From contig NZ_JAUSZZ010000001.1 in NCBI RefSeq assembly GCF_030818075.1, forward strand, positions 1,178,001-1,242,000: a stretch of 64,000 nucleotides of DNA, read 5' to 3'. Both the position numbers and the translations under genes were made by a program. The stretch is from Microbacterium proteolyticum. Its GTDB lineage: Bacteria > Actinomycetota > Actinomycetes > Actinomycetales > Microbacteriaceae. A model generated the notes under the pieces. The model was not told the origin of the DNA. It searched no databases and was given only the letters and a program-made list of their open reading frames with translations. Every line of letters begins with the position of its first letter. Position 1 is the stretch's first letter. Shown here in pieces: positions 15,262-25,141 of the stretch.

Positions 15262-16600
15262 TCAGCCGGCGTCGGCGACGTCGCGCTGCTCGAGGGCGGC
15301 GGGCTCGGTGACCTCGATGCCGAACAGCGCCGACAGCGCGTCGATGTACTCGTCGGCCCGGCCGGTCTCGGCGAGCTCGTGCGCGCGGGTCGTGGGGGTG
15401 TGCAGCAGCACGCCGACGAGGTGACGGAGGGCCTGCTCGGTCTGCCCGCCCTCGTCGCCGCGGGCGCGCACGCGGGCCACCTCGGCGTCGAGCACGCCGA
15501 ACACGTGGGCGCGCAGCGCCACGACGGCGGGGGTGATGTTCTTGCGCTCGCCGACCGAGGTGAAGCGGCGGGCGGCGTCGCGGACGAGGTCGCGCGCGGC
15601 ATCCGTCGCCTGCAGCTCTTCGAGCGGGGCGTGGAGGCGGATGGTCTCGAGATCCAGCAGGTCGACGCCCGCGACGGTGGCCACGTCGGGGTCGACGTTG
15701 CGGGGGAGGCCGAGGTCGATGACGAGACGGCGGGCCGTGTGGTCGACGGGGCAGACGCCGGCGCTGCCGTCGATGGCGGTCTCGTAGGCGCCGCGTCCCG
15801 CCGCGAAGGTCGCGGCACTCAGCACGTAGTGCTCCGCGGTGGTGCACGTGATCACGAGGTCGGCGTGGGCGACGGCGGAGGGGAAGGTCTCGGCCGAGAC
15901 CGCTCGCAGGCCGTGCTTGAGCGCGAACTTCGTGGCCCTGCCCGAGGGTGAGTGCACCGAGATGTCTTCGGCGCCCTGATCGCGCAGGGCGGCGACCGTG
16001 GCGGCGGCGTAGGCGCCGGTGCCCACCAGGAGAACGCGCTGCGTCGACCAGTCGGCGATCCGGCTGTCGGCCAGTTCCAGGCCGAGGCGCACGAGCGAGC
16101 GGCCGGCGCGACCGATGGCCGTGGAGTTCTTCACGCCGCGCTGCGCCTCGGAGGCCCGCTGGAAGAGCCGCTCGAGTTCGGCCGAGGTGGTGCCGAGCTT
16201 GCGCGACTCGGTCAGTGCGCGACGCACCTGCCCCGCGATCTCGCCCTCGCCCACGACGACGGACTCGAGACCGGATGCCACGGAGAACAGGTGTTCGGCG
16301 ACCTCGTTACCGCCGAGGACGGTGTAGCCGCCCTCGAGTTCGCTGGCGGGAACGCCGGTGGCGGCCTCGATTGCGGCGAGCGTCGCCTCGATGCCGAGGG
16401 CGACGGCGGCGGTGACCGGCTCGTCCATGTCGACGTAGGCCTCGAAGCGGTTGCACGTCGCGACGACGACGGCTCCCTGCACGCACTCGTCGTGCGCGGC
16501 GATGAGGGGGGCGGACGGGGGTGCTGGGTACGCTCAACCGCTCCAGGAGCTCGAAGGGCGCGGTCTTGTGACTCGCGCTGACGCACAACAACACATTCAT
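15262..16600 (-). CDS. hemA: glutamyl-tRNA reductase, interrupted by a frameshift
   Basis: Reduces glutamyl-tRNA(Glu) to glutamate-1-semialdehyde, the first committed step of tetrapyrrole synthesis. The start is ATG 16600 ([20 protein letters not shown]), giving the conserved SHKTAP motif. The frame changes at the G6 run 16506-16511; removing one base connects it to [20 protein letters not shown], which holds the catalytic Cys of TCNRFE. The rest is full length: [13 protein letters not shown], the NADPH domain ([18 protein letters not shown]) and the dimerisation helix, in total about 445 residues. Divergent from hemE with 94 bp between starts. Because the enzyme feeds all eight other heme genes in this window, a genuine null mutation is unlikely; a sequencing error is the simplest explanation. 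Confidence 0.85.
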
Positions 16601-16694
16601 ATTCTACGCCCGGCTTTCGCGAGGTATTCCGGGCGGCCTTTCGACGTCAAGGCATCCCCTCTGCTCACCGGAAGCGAATGGGAGGATGGATGCC

Positions 16695-17795
16695 ATGGCC
16701 TCCCTCGATGCTCCCCTTCTCCGTGCCCTCCGGGGCGACCGTCCCGAGCGTCAGCCGGTGTGGTTCATGCGGCAGGCGGGGCGCTCGCTGCCGGAGTACC
16801 GGGAACTCCGCGTGGGTACGCGCATGCTCGACGCCTGCCTGACCCCTGACCTCGCGGCGGAGATCACGCTGCAGCCGATCCGTCGTCATGACGTGGATGC
16901 CGCCATCTTCTTCAGCGACATCGTCGTGCCGCTGCGCCTGGCCGGTGTCGACGTGGTCATCGAGCCCGGCCGCGGCCCGGTCTTCGCCGACCCCGTCCGC
17001 ACGGCCGACGATGTGGCGCGCATCACTACGATCGACCCCGCCGACGTGGCCGCGGCTGCCGAGCCCGTCCGCGAGGCCGCCCGCCGCGTGGTCGCCGAGC
17101 TGAGCGACTCGGTGCCCCTCATCGGCTTCGCCGGCGCGCCGTTCACGCTCGCGGCGTACCTCGTCGAGGGCGGACCGAGCAAGGAGCACTTGCGCGCGCG
17201 CGGCATGATGCACGCCGACCCGGCGTCGTGGCATCGCCTGGCCGGGTGGCTTGCGAAGGTGTCGCGCGCGTTCCTCGACGCGCAGATCGACGGCGGGGCT
17301 CAGGCCGTGCAGCTGTTCGACTCGTGGGCGGGGTCGCTCGCTCCCGCGACGTTCCGCGAGTTCATCGCCCCGCACTCGCACGAGGCGCTCGAGGGCATCG
17401 AGGTGCCCCGCATCCACTTCGGCGTCGGTACAGGCGCGTTCCTCGACGACATGCGCCTGGGCGGCCTCGCCGACGCGGTCGGCGTCGACTGGCGGATGCC
17501 GCTCGACGAGGCCGCAGCCCTGGTCGGTCCCGACGTCACCCTGCAGGGGAACATCGACCCGGCCCTGCTCGGTGCCCCGTGGCCCGTGCTCGAAGCCCAC
17601 GTCGACGACGTGCTCGCGCGCGGCCGCGCAGCGCGCGCACACGTGCTCAACCTCGGTCACGGCGTGCCGCCCGACACCGACCCCGACGTGCTGACCCGCA
17701 TCGTCGCCCACGCGCACGGGCACGACCCGGCCCCCCGCGCCGACGCTCTCGCCGCCGGCGATGACACGGTCGGCGGGGCGCGCACGCATGAGTGA
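16695..17795 (+). CDS. hemE: uroporphyrinogen decarboxylase
   Basis: 366 residues; decarboxylates the four acetate side chains of uroporphyrinogen III to give coproporphyrinogen III. Family signatures are clear: [19 protein letters not shown] near the N-terminus, [36 protein letters not shown] in the middle, [11 protein letters not shown], and [15 protein letters not shown] plus [14 protein letters not shown] near the end. I chose ATG 16695 over 16686 because GGGAGG at 16680-16685 is then nine bases upstream. The stop overlaps the start of hemY (ATGAGTGA), so the two are co-translated. Confidence 0.93.
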   Translation: MASLDAPLLRALRGDRPERQPVWFMRQAGRSLPEYRELRVGTRMLDACLTPDLAAEITLQPIRRHDVDAAIFFSDIVVPLRLAGVDVVIEPGRGPVFADPVRTADDVARITTIDPADVAAAAEPVREAARRVVAELSDSVPLIGFAGAPFTLAAYLVEGGPSKEHLRARGMMHADPASWHRLAGWLAKVSRAFLDAQIDGGAQAVQLFDSWAGSLAPATFREFIAPHSHEALEGIEVPRIHFGVGTGAFLDDMRLGGLADAVGVDWRMPLDEAAALVGPDVTLQGNIDPALLGAPWPVLEAHVDDVLARGRAARAHVLNLGHGVPPDTDPDVLTRIVAHAHGHDPAPRADALAAGDDTVGGARTHE

Positions 17796-19294
17796 GGCGC
17801 TCGACCGGCTCGTGCAGCACGCGCACGAGACGCGGGTCGTCGTCGTCGGCGGCGGGATCTCCGGACTCGTCGCCGCCCGCGAGTGCGCCAAGGTCGGTCT
17901 GCAGGTCACCGTGCTCGAGGCCTCCGACGTGTTCGGCGGGGTCCTGCGCACCGCCGAGGTCGGAGGACTCACGCTCGACGTGGGCGCCGAGAGCTACGCC
18001 ACCCGCGGGGGCGTCGTGCGCGACCTGCTCGCCGAGTTGCATCTGACCGACGCGATCGTGTCGCCGAACCCCGCCGGGGCGTGGGTTGCGGGCGTCCCCG
18101 GCGTCGGGGCGGCGCCGCTGCCGAAGGGCGGGGTGCTCGGCATCCCCGACAACCCCTTCGCTCCCGACGTGCGGCGCATCATCGGCTGGTCGGGCGCGTG
18201 GCGGGCGTACGTCGATCGCGTACGGCCCCCGCTCACCATCGGCCACGCGCACAGCCTCGGCAAGCTCGTGCGCTCGCGCCTGGGCTCACGCGTCCTGGAC
18301 CGTCTGGTCGCCCCCGTCACCAGCGGCGTGTACTCCGCACGGCCTGACGACATCGACGTCGACCTCGCCGCCCCCGGCCTCAACGCCGCGCTCACCCGCA
18401 CCGGTTCGCTCACGGGTGCCGTCGCCGAGCTCCGCGCACAGCGGGCGGGAGCGCGGCCCGCCGATGCCCCGGCATCCGATGTGCCGGTCGCCTCCGGCTC
18501 GGCGAAGGCACCGGGCCCCGGGTGGCGCCGTCGAGGGTCTCGCGGGCGGGATGTCGCGCCTGGTCGATGCGCTCGTCGCGGGCCTCCGCGACAGCGGCGT
18601 CGATCTCCGCACCGGAGTCGGCGCCGAGAGCCTCACCCGCACCGATGCCGGCTGGTCCGTCGCGACCTCGGTCGACGACGCGCCGCTTACCGCCCGCGCC
18701 GTGATCGTGGCCCTCCCCGAGGGGCCGGCGCGCGCACTCCTGGCCCCGGTGGTCGCCGGACTCGAGCCGGGCGAGCCGATCGCCCCGGTCGTCGAGGTGG
18801 TGACCCTGGTGGTGAACGCCCCCGCGCTCGATCGCGCGCCACGGGGCACCGGCGTGCTGACGGTGCCCGGCAGCCACACGGCCAAGGCCCTCACCCATTC
18901 GAGCGCGAAGTGGGACTGGGTGCGGGATGCCACCGAGCCCGGCATCCATGTCGTGCGCGTCTCGTTCGGCGCGCAGGGCGAAGAGCCCGCGACCGCCGCC
19001 CTCGACGACGACGGTGCGGCACGCCTCGCCCTGGCGGAGGCCGCCGCACTCCTGGGCGTCGAGTTGCCGGCATCCGCCCTCGTCGCCTCCCACCGCTCGC
19101 GTTACGTGCAGTCGCAGCCGGCCGCCACCATCGGACGCGCCGCCGTCACCGCCGCCGCACGCGGTGCGGTGCGCGCCGTGCCCGGCCTCGGCGCGACGGG
19201 CGCGTGGATCGCCGGCACGGGGTTGGCCCAGGTCATCCCCGACGCGCGCGACGAGGCCGATCGGGTGCGCAGCGCCGCGCTCTGGACCAACTGA
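17788..19294 (+). CDS. hemY: FAD-dependent coproporphyrinogen/protoporphyrinogen oxidase, interrupted by a frameshift
   Basis: HemY/CgoX-type flavoprotein that oxidises coproporphyrinogen III to coproporphyrin III in HemQ-containing bacteria. The first frame holds the FAD-binding dinucleotide fold ([20 protein letters not shown]) and [20 protein letters not shown]. The frame changes within 18511-18522, in a CCGGGCCCCGGG tract; dropping one base leads into [20 protein letters not shown], a typical HemY segment, and on to the C-terminal FAD motif [16 protein letters not shown]. Corrected length about 501 residues. Just before the break is an Ala/Pro/Ser-rich insertion ([17 protein letters not shown]). 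Starts at ATG 17788 inside the end of hemE. The break may be a sequencing error. Confidence 0.85.
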
Positions 19295-19405
19295 CGGGCG
19301 TCGCGATCGATCACGTGCGGCCCCGTGTCAAGGGTGGATGCCGGAGACGGCATACATGACTACTGTGAGACTCGACCAGCACTCGATCGAGCGTGAGGAG
19401 ACCCC

Positions 19406-19807
19406 ATGAGGGGCAAAGCAGCACTCGTCGTCGGACTCGTGGCGGGCTACGTGCTCGGAGCACGCGCCGGCCGCCAGCGGTACGAGCAGATCAAGGAGCA
19501 GGCCGACAAGGTCTGGAGCCAGCCCGCCGTCCAGGGACAGGTCGAGAAGGTGAAGGCGCTCGGCGTCTCGGCCCTCAAATCCGTCCCCGGAGTCGTGTGG
19601 AAGGGCGCGAAGTCGGTCACCGGTGCCGCCGCGGGTTCGGGCACTGTGCAGGAGCGCGCCGAGCGTGCCGGGCGCGCGGCGAAGCAGTCGGCCGCCGAGG
19701 TCGCCGACGTGGTCGAGGACTCCGTCGACGACGCGAAGCAGGCCGAGAAGGTCGCCACCGCGCGGGCCAAGGCGGCACAGAGCGGCTCCGACGCGTCGGG
19801 AAGCTGA
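19406..19807 (+). CDS. YtxH-like small membrane-associated protein
   Basis: 133 residues beginning MRGKAALVVGLVAGYVLGAR. One short hydrophobic segment at 4-18 is followed by AGRQRYEQIKEQADKVWSQP, the pattern of YtxH-domain proteins, and a long Ala/Lys/Glu-rich helical tail. Such proteins in actinobacteria sit beside holin-like (DUF1469) and DUF3618 genes, as here, and are thought to be envelope stress proteins; the function is not established. A GAGGAG ribosome-binding motif lies just upstream. The 111 bp after hemY contain its promoter if it has one. Confidence 0.78.
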   Translation: MRGKAALVVGLVAGYVLGARAGRQRYEQIKEQADKVWSQPAVQGQVEKVKALGVSALKSVPGVVWKGAKSVTGAAAGSGTVQERAERAGRAAKQSAAEVADVVEDSVDDAKQAEKVATARAKAAQSGSDASGS

Positions 19808-19812
19808 CGCGC

Positions 19813-20223
19813 ATGACGACTCCTCGCGGATTCCGCGACCGCTCCGACGACAGCATCTTCGAGCTGATCGGCGATATCCCCGAGCTGGTGCGCAACCTCG
19901 TCGTCGCCGAGATCAACGGCGCGAAGGCGTGGGCGCAGCGCACCGCCAAAGACGCCGGGATCGGCGCCGGCTGGTTCGTCGGCGCACTGATCGTGCTGTT
20001 CTGGGCCGTTCCGGTGTTCTTCGCCTTCGTCATCGCGGGACTGTCTTCGTGGTGGCCCGTGTGGCTGTCGGCCCTCGTGGTCTTCGGCGTGATGGTCGTG
20101 GTCACCGCGATCCTGGCGCTCTTCGGCTACCTCCGCTTCAAGAAGTTGTCGAGCCGAGAGAACCCGGGCAAGGCCATCGCCGAAGACGTCCGCATCGTCA
20201 AGGAGGCCCGCGATGAGTATTGA
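19813..20223 (+). CDS. phage holin family (DUF1469-like) membrane protein
   Basis: 136 residues, start MTTPRGFRDRSDDSIFELIG. Amphipathic N-terminal helix (IPELVRNLVVAEINGAKAW) then two transmembrane segments, GAGWFVGALIVLFWAVPVFF and WPVWLSALVVFGVMVVVTAI, and a charged C-terminus ending ENPGKAIAEDVRIVKEA. This is the pattern of actinobacterial 'phage holin family' proteins, which are chromosomal and not known to lyse cells. It begins six bases after the YtxH-like gene and overlaps the DUF3618 gene, forming a three-gene unit. Confidence 0.82.
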   Translation: MTTPRGFRDRSDDSIFELIGDIPELVRNLVVAEINGAKAWAQRTAKDAGIGAGWFVGALIVLFWAVPVFFAFVIAGLSSWWPVWLSALVVFGVMVVVTAILALFGYLRFKKLSSRENPGKAIAEDVRIVKEARDEY

Positions 20224-20491
20224 TCGTCCCGTCCCCGTGCCCCGCACCGCCGTGCCGCTGGGCATCAGCGACCCGGTGGAGTCGGCCCGCGCCGAGCTCA
20301 AGGCGGCGCTGGCGGCCATCGAGGTCAAGGCCAACGTTCCGCGTCGCGCGAGTGACGCCGTCGACCGCACCGTCGCCGAGGTGCGCGCCAAGGCGCGGCG
20401 CAACCCCCAGGCGGCCGCGGCCGCGGTCGCGGGTGTCGCCGCAGCGGTCGGCTTCGCCGTGTGGGGGATCGTCCGCGCCTACACGCGCTGA
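20213..20491 (+). CDS. DUF3618 protein
   Basis: 92 residues, start MSIDRPVPVPRTAVPLGISD at an ATG that lies inside the end of the holin-like gene. ESARAELKAALAAIEVKANV is the conserved DUF3618 helix, and the C-terminus has one hydrophobic segment (AAAVAGVAAAVGFAVWGIV) followed by basic residues. It is the last gene of the YtxH-like/holin-like/DUF3618 unit and is followed by a strong terminator. Confidence 0.85.
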   Translation: MSIDRPVPVPRTAVPLGISDPVESARAELKAALAAIEVKANVPRRASDAVDRTVAEVRAKARRNPQAAAAAVAGVAAAVGFAVWGIVRAYTR

Positions 20492-20500
20492 GACGCGAAG

Positions 20501-20533
20501 AAGCGGCCCGTTCCCCGATGGGGCGGGCCGCTT
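20501..20533. terminator. stem-loop between convergent genes
   Basis: AAGCGGCCCG (20501-20510) and CGGGCCGCTT (20524-20533) form a perfect 10-bp stem with a 13-base loop, 10 bp after the DUF3618 stop. There is no T-run, which is usual in high-GC actinobacteria. Confidence 0.75.
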
Positions 20534-20553
20534 CGCCGTTCGCAGCGGGGGAG

Positions 20554-20620
20554 GAGGCTGAGCTCGTCGAAGTCTCCGGGCGTGAGGTGGGCCCCGGTCC
20601 CTTCGACGGGCTCGGGGACC
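20554..20620. repeat. pair of inverted REP-like sequences
   Basis: GAGGCTGAGCTCGTCGAAG (from 20554) and GGTCCCTTCGACGGGCTCGG (20596-20620) are two copies of one motif in opposite orientation. The same core, CTTCGACRRGCTCAG, recurs inside hemB (24442-24465) and in the array near 57.7 kb, which marks it as a dispersed repeat. It lies between convergent genes. Confidence 0.65.
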
Positions 20621-20647
20621 TCCGCCACGGAGGCGGCGACACCCCGC

Positions 20648-21436
20648 TCACGGCTCGTCGGCGAACAGGCCCTCCAGCAGGTCTTCGAAGTACTCCGGGG
20701 TCACTGCGATCGGACCGGCGTACGCGTGGTCGAACCCGGCGATCGCGTACAGCAGCAGCGCGACGAACAACGCGAGCATGCCCGACATCAGCAGGTGCAC
20801 GCGCAGGTTCCGCACCTCGATGAGGCCGATGAGGATGGCGTTCAGCACCGCCCCGACCGCGAGCACGATCCACAGCACGCTGGGCAGCGCCAGGTGCGTG
20901 AGGGCGATCCGCTCGCGACGGTTCTCGACGAGCATGTGGAACTGGTCGAGCGACTGCTGCACGTAGAGGATCTCGGCCGGTGACGACGGCTGCACGGCGG
21001 CGATCGACTGCTGCATGGCCGTGATGTTGGCATCCGTCTCGGCGGGGATCTCGAGTCTGCGCTGCATCGGCCAGTCCAGGTCGATGACGTCACGCGTGTA
21101 CTGGTTGATCTGCTGCTGCACCTGGCTGGACTCGGGTTCGGGCAGCAGCGCCGCCGTGCGGTACAGCGCGGCGAGCGTCGACGACTCCTCGAGCACCACG
21201 CCGTCGACCTCGGTGAAGTTGCCGTAGGCGGCGGCCGCGATGAGGGCGAGGGTCACGCCGTAGAAGACGCCGTAGGCGCCGACCGCGTAGCTGAGCACGC
21301 GGTCCCACTCCTCACCCTGCGGTGCGACCGCGGAGACCCACCTGCGCAGGATCAACAGGATGCCGCACGAGCCGCCGACCACGACCACGATGAAGATCGG
21401 CAGACCGACGGACATCGGCAGGTCGTAGAGCCACAT
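20648..21436 (-). CDS. DUF4239-like membrane protein
   Basis: 262 residues, start MWLYDLPMSVGLPIFIVVVV at ATG 21436. Hydrophobic segments near the N-terminus (residues 8-30 and about 50-72), a long soluble helical region (SSTLAALYRTAALLPEPESS to MLVENRRERI) and two segments at the C-terminus (LPSVLWIVLAVGAVLNAILI and LLMSGMLALFVALLLYAIAG) give the bestrophin-like DUF4239 layout. Its function is unknown. It is a single gene, convergent to the preceding unit and divergent from hemQ with 138 bp between starts. Confidence 0.8.
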   Translation of the reverse strand: MWLYDLPMSVGLPIFIVVVVGGSCGILLILRRWVSAVAPQGEEWDRVLSYAVGAYGVFYGVTLALIAAAAYGNFTEVDGVVLEESSTLAALYRTAALLPEPESSQVQQQINQYTRDVIDLDWPMQRRLEIPAETDANITAMQQSIAAVQPSSPAEILYVQQSLDQFHMLVENRRERIALTHLALPSVLWIVLAVGAVLNAILIGLIEVRNLRVHLLMSGMLALFVALLLYAIAGFDHAYAGPIAVTPEYFEDLLEGLFADEP

Positions 21437-21574
21437 CGCGCACCCCTTCGCGCGGCATCCCCCGACGCCGTCGTCGCACAGTACCAACGCGGACCGACGC
21501 GCCGCACCTGTCGGTCGTTCACCGGTGAGTCAACCGGTTTGGCCCGTCGCTGCAGCGAGACGAGACTAGGAGTC

Positions 21575-22246
21575 ATGTCCCACGACAGCGACTCGTCCGT
21601 GTACACCCTGTGGGCGGTCTTCCGCCGCGATCCCGAGAACCCGGTCACCGCCTCCGAAGCGACCGAACTCGCCGACCTGGTCTCACTCATCGAGGCCGAC
21701 GGCGTCACGGTCCGTGGTTTCTACGACGTCAGCGGCCTGCGCGCCGACGCCGACCTGATGGTCTGGCTGTACGGCGAAGACCCCCAGGCCCTGCAGCGCG
21801 ACCTGCGGCGCCTGCGCCGCACCGACCTGCTCAAGAACCTGCTGCCCACCTGGAACGCGATGGGCGTGCACCGCGACGCGGAGTTCAACCGCTCGCACGT
21901 GCCCGGCTTCCTCCGTGGTATCGAGGCGCAGCAGTGGCTGTGCCTGTACCCCTTCATCCGCAGCTACGAGTGGTACCTGCTGCCCGAGGCGGAGCGGCGC
22001 GAGATGCTCATCGAGCACGGCAAGAAAGGCTCCGCCTACAAGGGCGTCATCGCCAACACGGTGGCATCCTTCGCCCTCGGCGACTACGAGTGGCTTCTGC
22101 CCATGGAGGCCGACGTGCTCACCGACCTCGTCGACATGATGCGCGACCTGCGATACACCGAGGCCCGCCGTCACGTGCGCGAGGAGGTGCCGTTCTACAC
22201 CGGGCGTCTGGTCACGCTCGACGAGATCCCCGAGATCCTCCAGTGA
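21575..22246 (+). CDS. hemQ: coproheme decarboxylase HemQ (chlorite dismutase family)
   Basis: 223 residues, start MSHDSDSSVYTLWAVFRRDP at ATG 21575 with GACTAGGAG upstream. Performs the last step of the coproporphyrin-dependent pathway, the peroxide-driven decarboxylation of coproheme to heme b. Family features include YTLWAVFRR at the start, GFYDVSGLRADADLMVWLYG, LCLYPFIRSYEWYLLPEAER with the conserved Tyr region, and NTVASFALGDYEWLLPMEAD. The presence of HemQ means the hemY product acts on coproporphyrinogen here. It overlaps hemC by 4 bp and starts the hemQCDBL cluster. Confidence 0.92.
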   Translation: MSHDSDSSVYTLWAVFRRDPENPVTASEATELADLVSLIEADGVTVRGFYDVSGLRADADLMVWLYGEDPQALQRDLRRLRRTDLLKNLLPTWNAMGVHRDAEFNRSHVPGFLRGIEAQQWLCLYPFIRSYEWYLLPEAERREMLIEHGKKGSAYKGVIANTVASFALGDYEWLLPMEADVLTDLVDMMRDLRYTEARRHVREEVPFYTGRLVTLDEIPEILQ

Positions 22247-23241
22247 GTGCGCCCCTGCGCCTCGGCACGCGGCGCAGCGCCTTGGCCATGACCCAGTCGC
22301 AGATGGTCGCCGACGCGGTCTCTGCGGCATCCGGTCGCGCCGTCGAACTCGTGCCGATCGTGTCGGAGGGCGACGTCAACCGCGCCTCGCTGTCGCAGCT
22401 CGGCGGGCGCGGTGTGTTCGCCAACGGTCTGCGCGAGGCGCTCGCCGCCGATCGGTGCGATTTCCTCGTGCACTCGCTGAAAGACCTGCCGACTCTCCAG
22501 CCCGAGGGACTCGTCATCGCGGCGACGCCGGCTCGAGAAGACGCACGCGATGTCGTCGTGACGCGCGACGGCACCCCGCTCGGGGCGCTCCCGCCGGGCT
22601 CGCGCGTGGGCACCGGTTCGCCCCGCCGAATCGCCCAGGCGCTGCGGCACAGTCCGCGCGTCGACATCCACGACATCCGCGGCAACGTCGACTCGCGTCT
22701 CGCGCGCGTGCGCGACGGAGAGCTGGATGCCGTGATCCTCGCCGCCGCGGGCATCTCGCGCCTCGGCGGTGATCTCGGCGGGCTGCACGCCGAGGAGCTG
22801 GGACTCGCGGAGTGGCCGACCGCTCCCGGGCAGGGCTCGCTCGCCGTGGAGACCCGCGCCGACATCGACCCCGAGATCCTGGCTGCCCTTGCCCAGCTCG
22901 ACGACGAGGACACCCGCGTCGCCGTCACGGCAGAGCGCACGGTGCTGTCGGCCCTGGATGCCGGGTGCAGCGCGCCCGTCGGAACGCACGCCGCCATCGC
23001 CGACGGCGACCTGCGGGTGCGTGCCATCGTCTACGCGCTCGACGGATCACGTCGGATCGGTATTGATCGAACGGTGCGTCTCACACCGGGGTATGGTGGG
23101 GAAACGGGCAGTGGCAATGGAGCGGATGCTGCCGACGACGGGGGATCCATGACGCGTGCAACGCGCCTGGGCCGAGAAGCCGCGCGTCGGTTGCTCGAAC
23201 GCGGGGCGGCCGATCTGGTACCACGAGAGTCGACCACATGA
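22243..23241 (+). CDS. hemC: hydroxymethylbilane synthase
   Basis: 332 residues from the GTG at 22243, which overlaps the hemQ stop. Polymerises four porphobilinogen molecules to hydroxymethylbilane. Signatures: LRLGTRRSALAMTQSQMVAD, FLVHSLKDLPT, IRGNVDSRLARVRDGELDAV and the cofactor-binding Cys in SALDAGCSAPVGTHA, to which the dipyrromethane is attached. A Gly/Asp-rich loop (GETGSGNGADAADDGG) lies near the C-terminus. The stop overlaps the start of hemD (ATGA). Confidence 0.93.
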   Translation: MSAPLRLGTRRSALAMTQSQMVADAVSAASGRAVELVPIVSEGDVNRASLSQLGGRGVFANGLREALAADRCDFLVHSLKDLPTLQPEGLVIAATPAREDARDVVVTRDGTPLGALPPGSRVGTGSPRRIAQALRHSPRVDIHDIRGNVDSRLARVRDGELDAVILAAAGISRLGGDLGGLHAEELGLAEWPTAPGQGSLAVETRADIDPEILAALAQLDDEDTRVAVTAERTVLSALDAGCSAPVGTHAAIADGDLRVRAIVYALDGSRRIGIDRTVRLTPGYGGETGSGNGADAADDGGSMTRATRLGREAARRLLERGAADLVPRESTT

Positions 23242-24050
23242 ATGAAGGCCACCGGCACACGCCGAATCCCACGACGGGCAGCGTTCCCAAGCCTCTTTCC
23301 GGACGGCGCGTGCTCGTGCCGCGCGGCGGTCCCTGGGGTGATGGCGTCGCCGCGCGCCTCCGACAGCTCGGGGCTGCTCCTGTCATCGCCCCACTGATCA
23401 ACTTCGCGCCCACGAACGACCAGGCGACGCTGGACGAAGCCCTCGCCGACCTCGCCGCGGGTGCCTTCGATTGGCTCACGCTCACCAGCGCGACGACGGT
23501 CGACGTGCTGTACGCCTACAAGGCGGTGATCCCCGCGAAGACGCGGGTCGCCGTGGTGGGCGAGACCACGGCCGCGGCCATGCAGGCCGTCGGCTATCGT
23601 GTCGACCTCGTGCCCGAGCGCGACAACTCCGCGCAGGGCATGGCCGAGCAGATGATCGACCTCGAATCCTCGCCCCGCACGGTGCTCACCCTGCGCAGCG
23701 AGATCGCCAAGCCGGTGCTGACGCGTCTTCTCATCGAGGCCGGCCACGACGTGCGCAGCGTCGTGGCGTACCGCACCGTCGGGGTGCCGGTGTCCGAGAA
23801 GGTCGCGGGCGACGTGCACTCGGGCCGCATCAACGCCATCCTCGTCACCAGCGGCTCGGTCGCCGAGCAGGTGGTCGAGCAGTTCCCCGAGATCCCGGCA
23901 TCCACCGTCATCGCGGCGATCGGCCCCCGCACCGCGAAGGATGCCAAGCGCGCCGGGCTCAGCGTCGACGTCGTCGCCGAGCGGCAGACCGTCGACGCCC
24001 TCATCGAGGCGGTCGCCCGCTTCCCCGTCCCCACCGAATCGACCCCATGA
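23238..24050 (+). CDS. hemD: uroporphyrinogen-III synthase
   Basis: 270 residues, start [20 protein letters not shown]. Cyclises hydroxymethylbilane with inversion of ring D. Sequence is variable in this family; the recognisable parts are [20 protein letters not shown] near the start, [52 protein letters not shown] and [15 protein letters not shown] near the end, with the expected two-domain length. Overlaps hemC upstream and hemB downstream by 4 bp each, so the whole cluster is translationally coupled. Confidence 0.9.
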   Translation: MNEGHRHTPNPTTGSVPKPLSGRRVLVPRGGPWGDGVAARLRQLGAAPVIAPLINFAPTNDQATLDEALADLAAGAFDWLTLTSATTVDVLYAYKAVIPAKTRVAVVGETTAAAMQAVGYRVDLVPERDNSAQGMAEQMIDLESSPRTVLTLRSEIAKPVLTRLLIEAGHDVRSVVAYRTVGVPVSEKVAGDVHSGRINAILVTSGSVAEQVVEQFPEIPASTVIAAIGPRTAKDAKRAGLSVDVVAERQTVDALIEAVARFPVPTESTP

Positions 24051-25048
24051 GCTTCCCCGAGCACCGCCCGCGGCGTCTGCGCCGCACGCCCGCCGTCCGC
24101 CGTCTCGCTCGCGAGACGCACCTCGTGCCGTCGCAGCTCGTGCTGCCGATGTTCGTGCGCGAGGGCATCACCGAGCCGAGCCCGATCGGCTCGATGCCCG
24201 GCATCGTGCAGCACTCGCTCGACTCGCTCCGCCGTGCCGTCGCCGAAGCGGCCGAGGAACGGATCGGCGGCGTCATGCTCTTCGGCGTGCCCGAGACGCG
24301 CGACGCGGTCGGTTCGGGCGCCGATGACCCGCACGGCATCCTGAACGTCGCGACCGAGGCCGTCGTGGCCGAGGTGGGCGACGCGCTCGTCGTGCAGACC
24401 GATCTGTGCCTGGACGAGTTCACCGATCACGGGCACTGCGGGGTCCTTCGACAAGCTCAGGAACCTGCTGCACAAGCGGTCGTCGACAACGACGCGACCC
24501 TGGAGCGCTACACCGCGATGGGTCTCGCCCAGGCGCGAGCGGGCTCCGCGATGCTCGGGCTGTCGGGAATGATGGACGGCCAGGTGGGCGCGGTGCGCGA
24601 GGCCCTGGATGCCGAGGGCTTCACCGACACCCTGATCCTCGCCTACTCGGCCAAGTACGCCGGTGCCTTCTACGGGCCGTTCCGCGAGGCCGTCGACTCG
24701 CAGCTGAAGGGCGACCGCCGCTCGTACCAGCTCGACCCCGGCAACGGCCGCGAGGGCGTGCGCGAGGCGCTGCTCGATGTCGAAGAGGGCGCCGACATCG
24801 TCATGGTCAAGCCCGCGCTGCCCTACCTCGACGTGCTCGCCGACGTTCGCGCGTCCGTGGACGTGCCGGTGTGGGCGTACCAGGTGTCGGGGGAGTACGC
24901 GATGGTCGAGGCCGCTGCGGCGCACGGCTGGATCGACCGCCGCGGCGCGATCATGGAGAGCCTGCTCGGCATCCGTCGCGCGGGCGCTGATGCGATCCTG
25001 ACCTACTGGGCGCTCGAGGCCGCCCGCTGGCTGCGCGCCGAGCTGTAG
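24047..25048 (+). CDS. hemB: delta-aminolevulinic acid dehydratase with REP-derived insertion
   Basis: 333 residues, start [20 protein letters not shown]. Condenses two 5-aminolevulinate molecules to porphobilinogen. Signatures: [29 protein letters not shown], the first Schiff-base Lys in [20 protein letters not shown] and the second in [19 protein letters not shown]. Directly after HGHCGVL the protein has an extra run, [11 protein letters not shown], before [10 protein letters not shown]. The DNA for it is a REP-like sequence in frame (24442-24465), seen elsewhere in this window only outside genes. The active-site residues remain intact, so the enzyme is probably functional. Start overlaps the hemD stop. 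Confidence 0.92.
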   Translation: MSFPEHRPRRLRRTPAVRRLARETHLVPSQLVLPMFVREGITEPSPIGSMPGIVQHSLDSLRRAVAEAAEERIGGVMLFGVPETRDAVGSGADDPHGILNVATEAVVAEVGDALVVQTDLCLDEFTDHGHCGVLRQAQEPAAQAVVDNDATLERYTAMGLAQARAGSAMLGLSGMMDGQVGAVREALDAEGFTDTLILAYSAKYAGAFYGPFREAVDSQLKGDRRSYQLDPGNGREGVREALLDVEEGADIVMVKPALPYLDVLADVRASVDVPVWAYQVSGEYAMVEAAAAHGWIDRRGAIMESLLGIRRAGADAILTYWALEAARWLRAEL

Positions 25049-25141
25049 CCGCTCACGGCGCGAGCCCCCGGGGCCTCGGGCCCCGGGTCCCGCCCCCGGC
25101 CCTCGCCCCGGCCCCGGGCCCTCGGCCGCCGCCCTCCGCCG

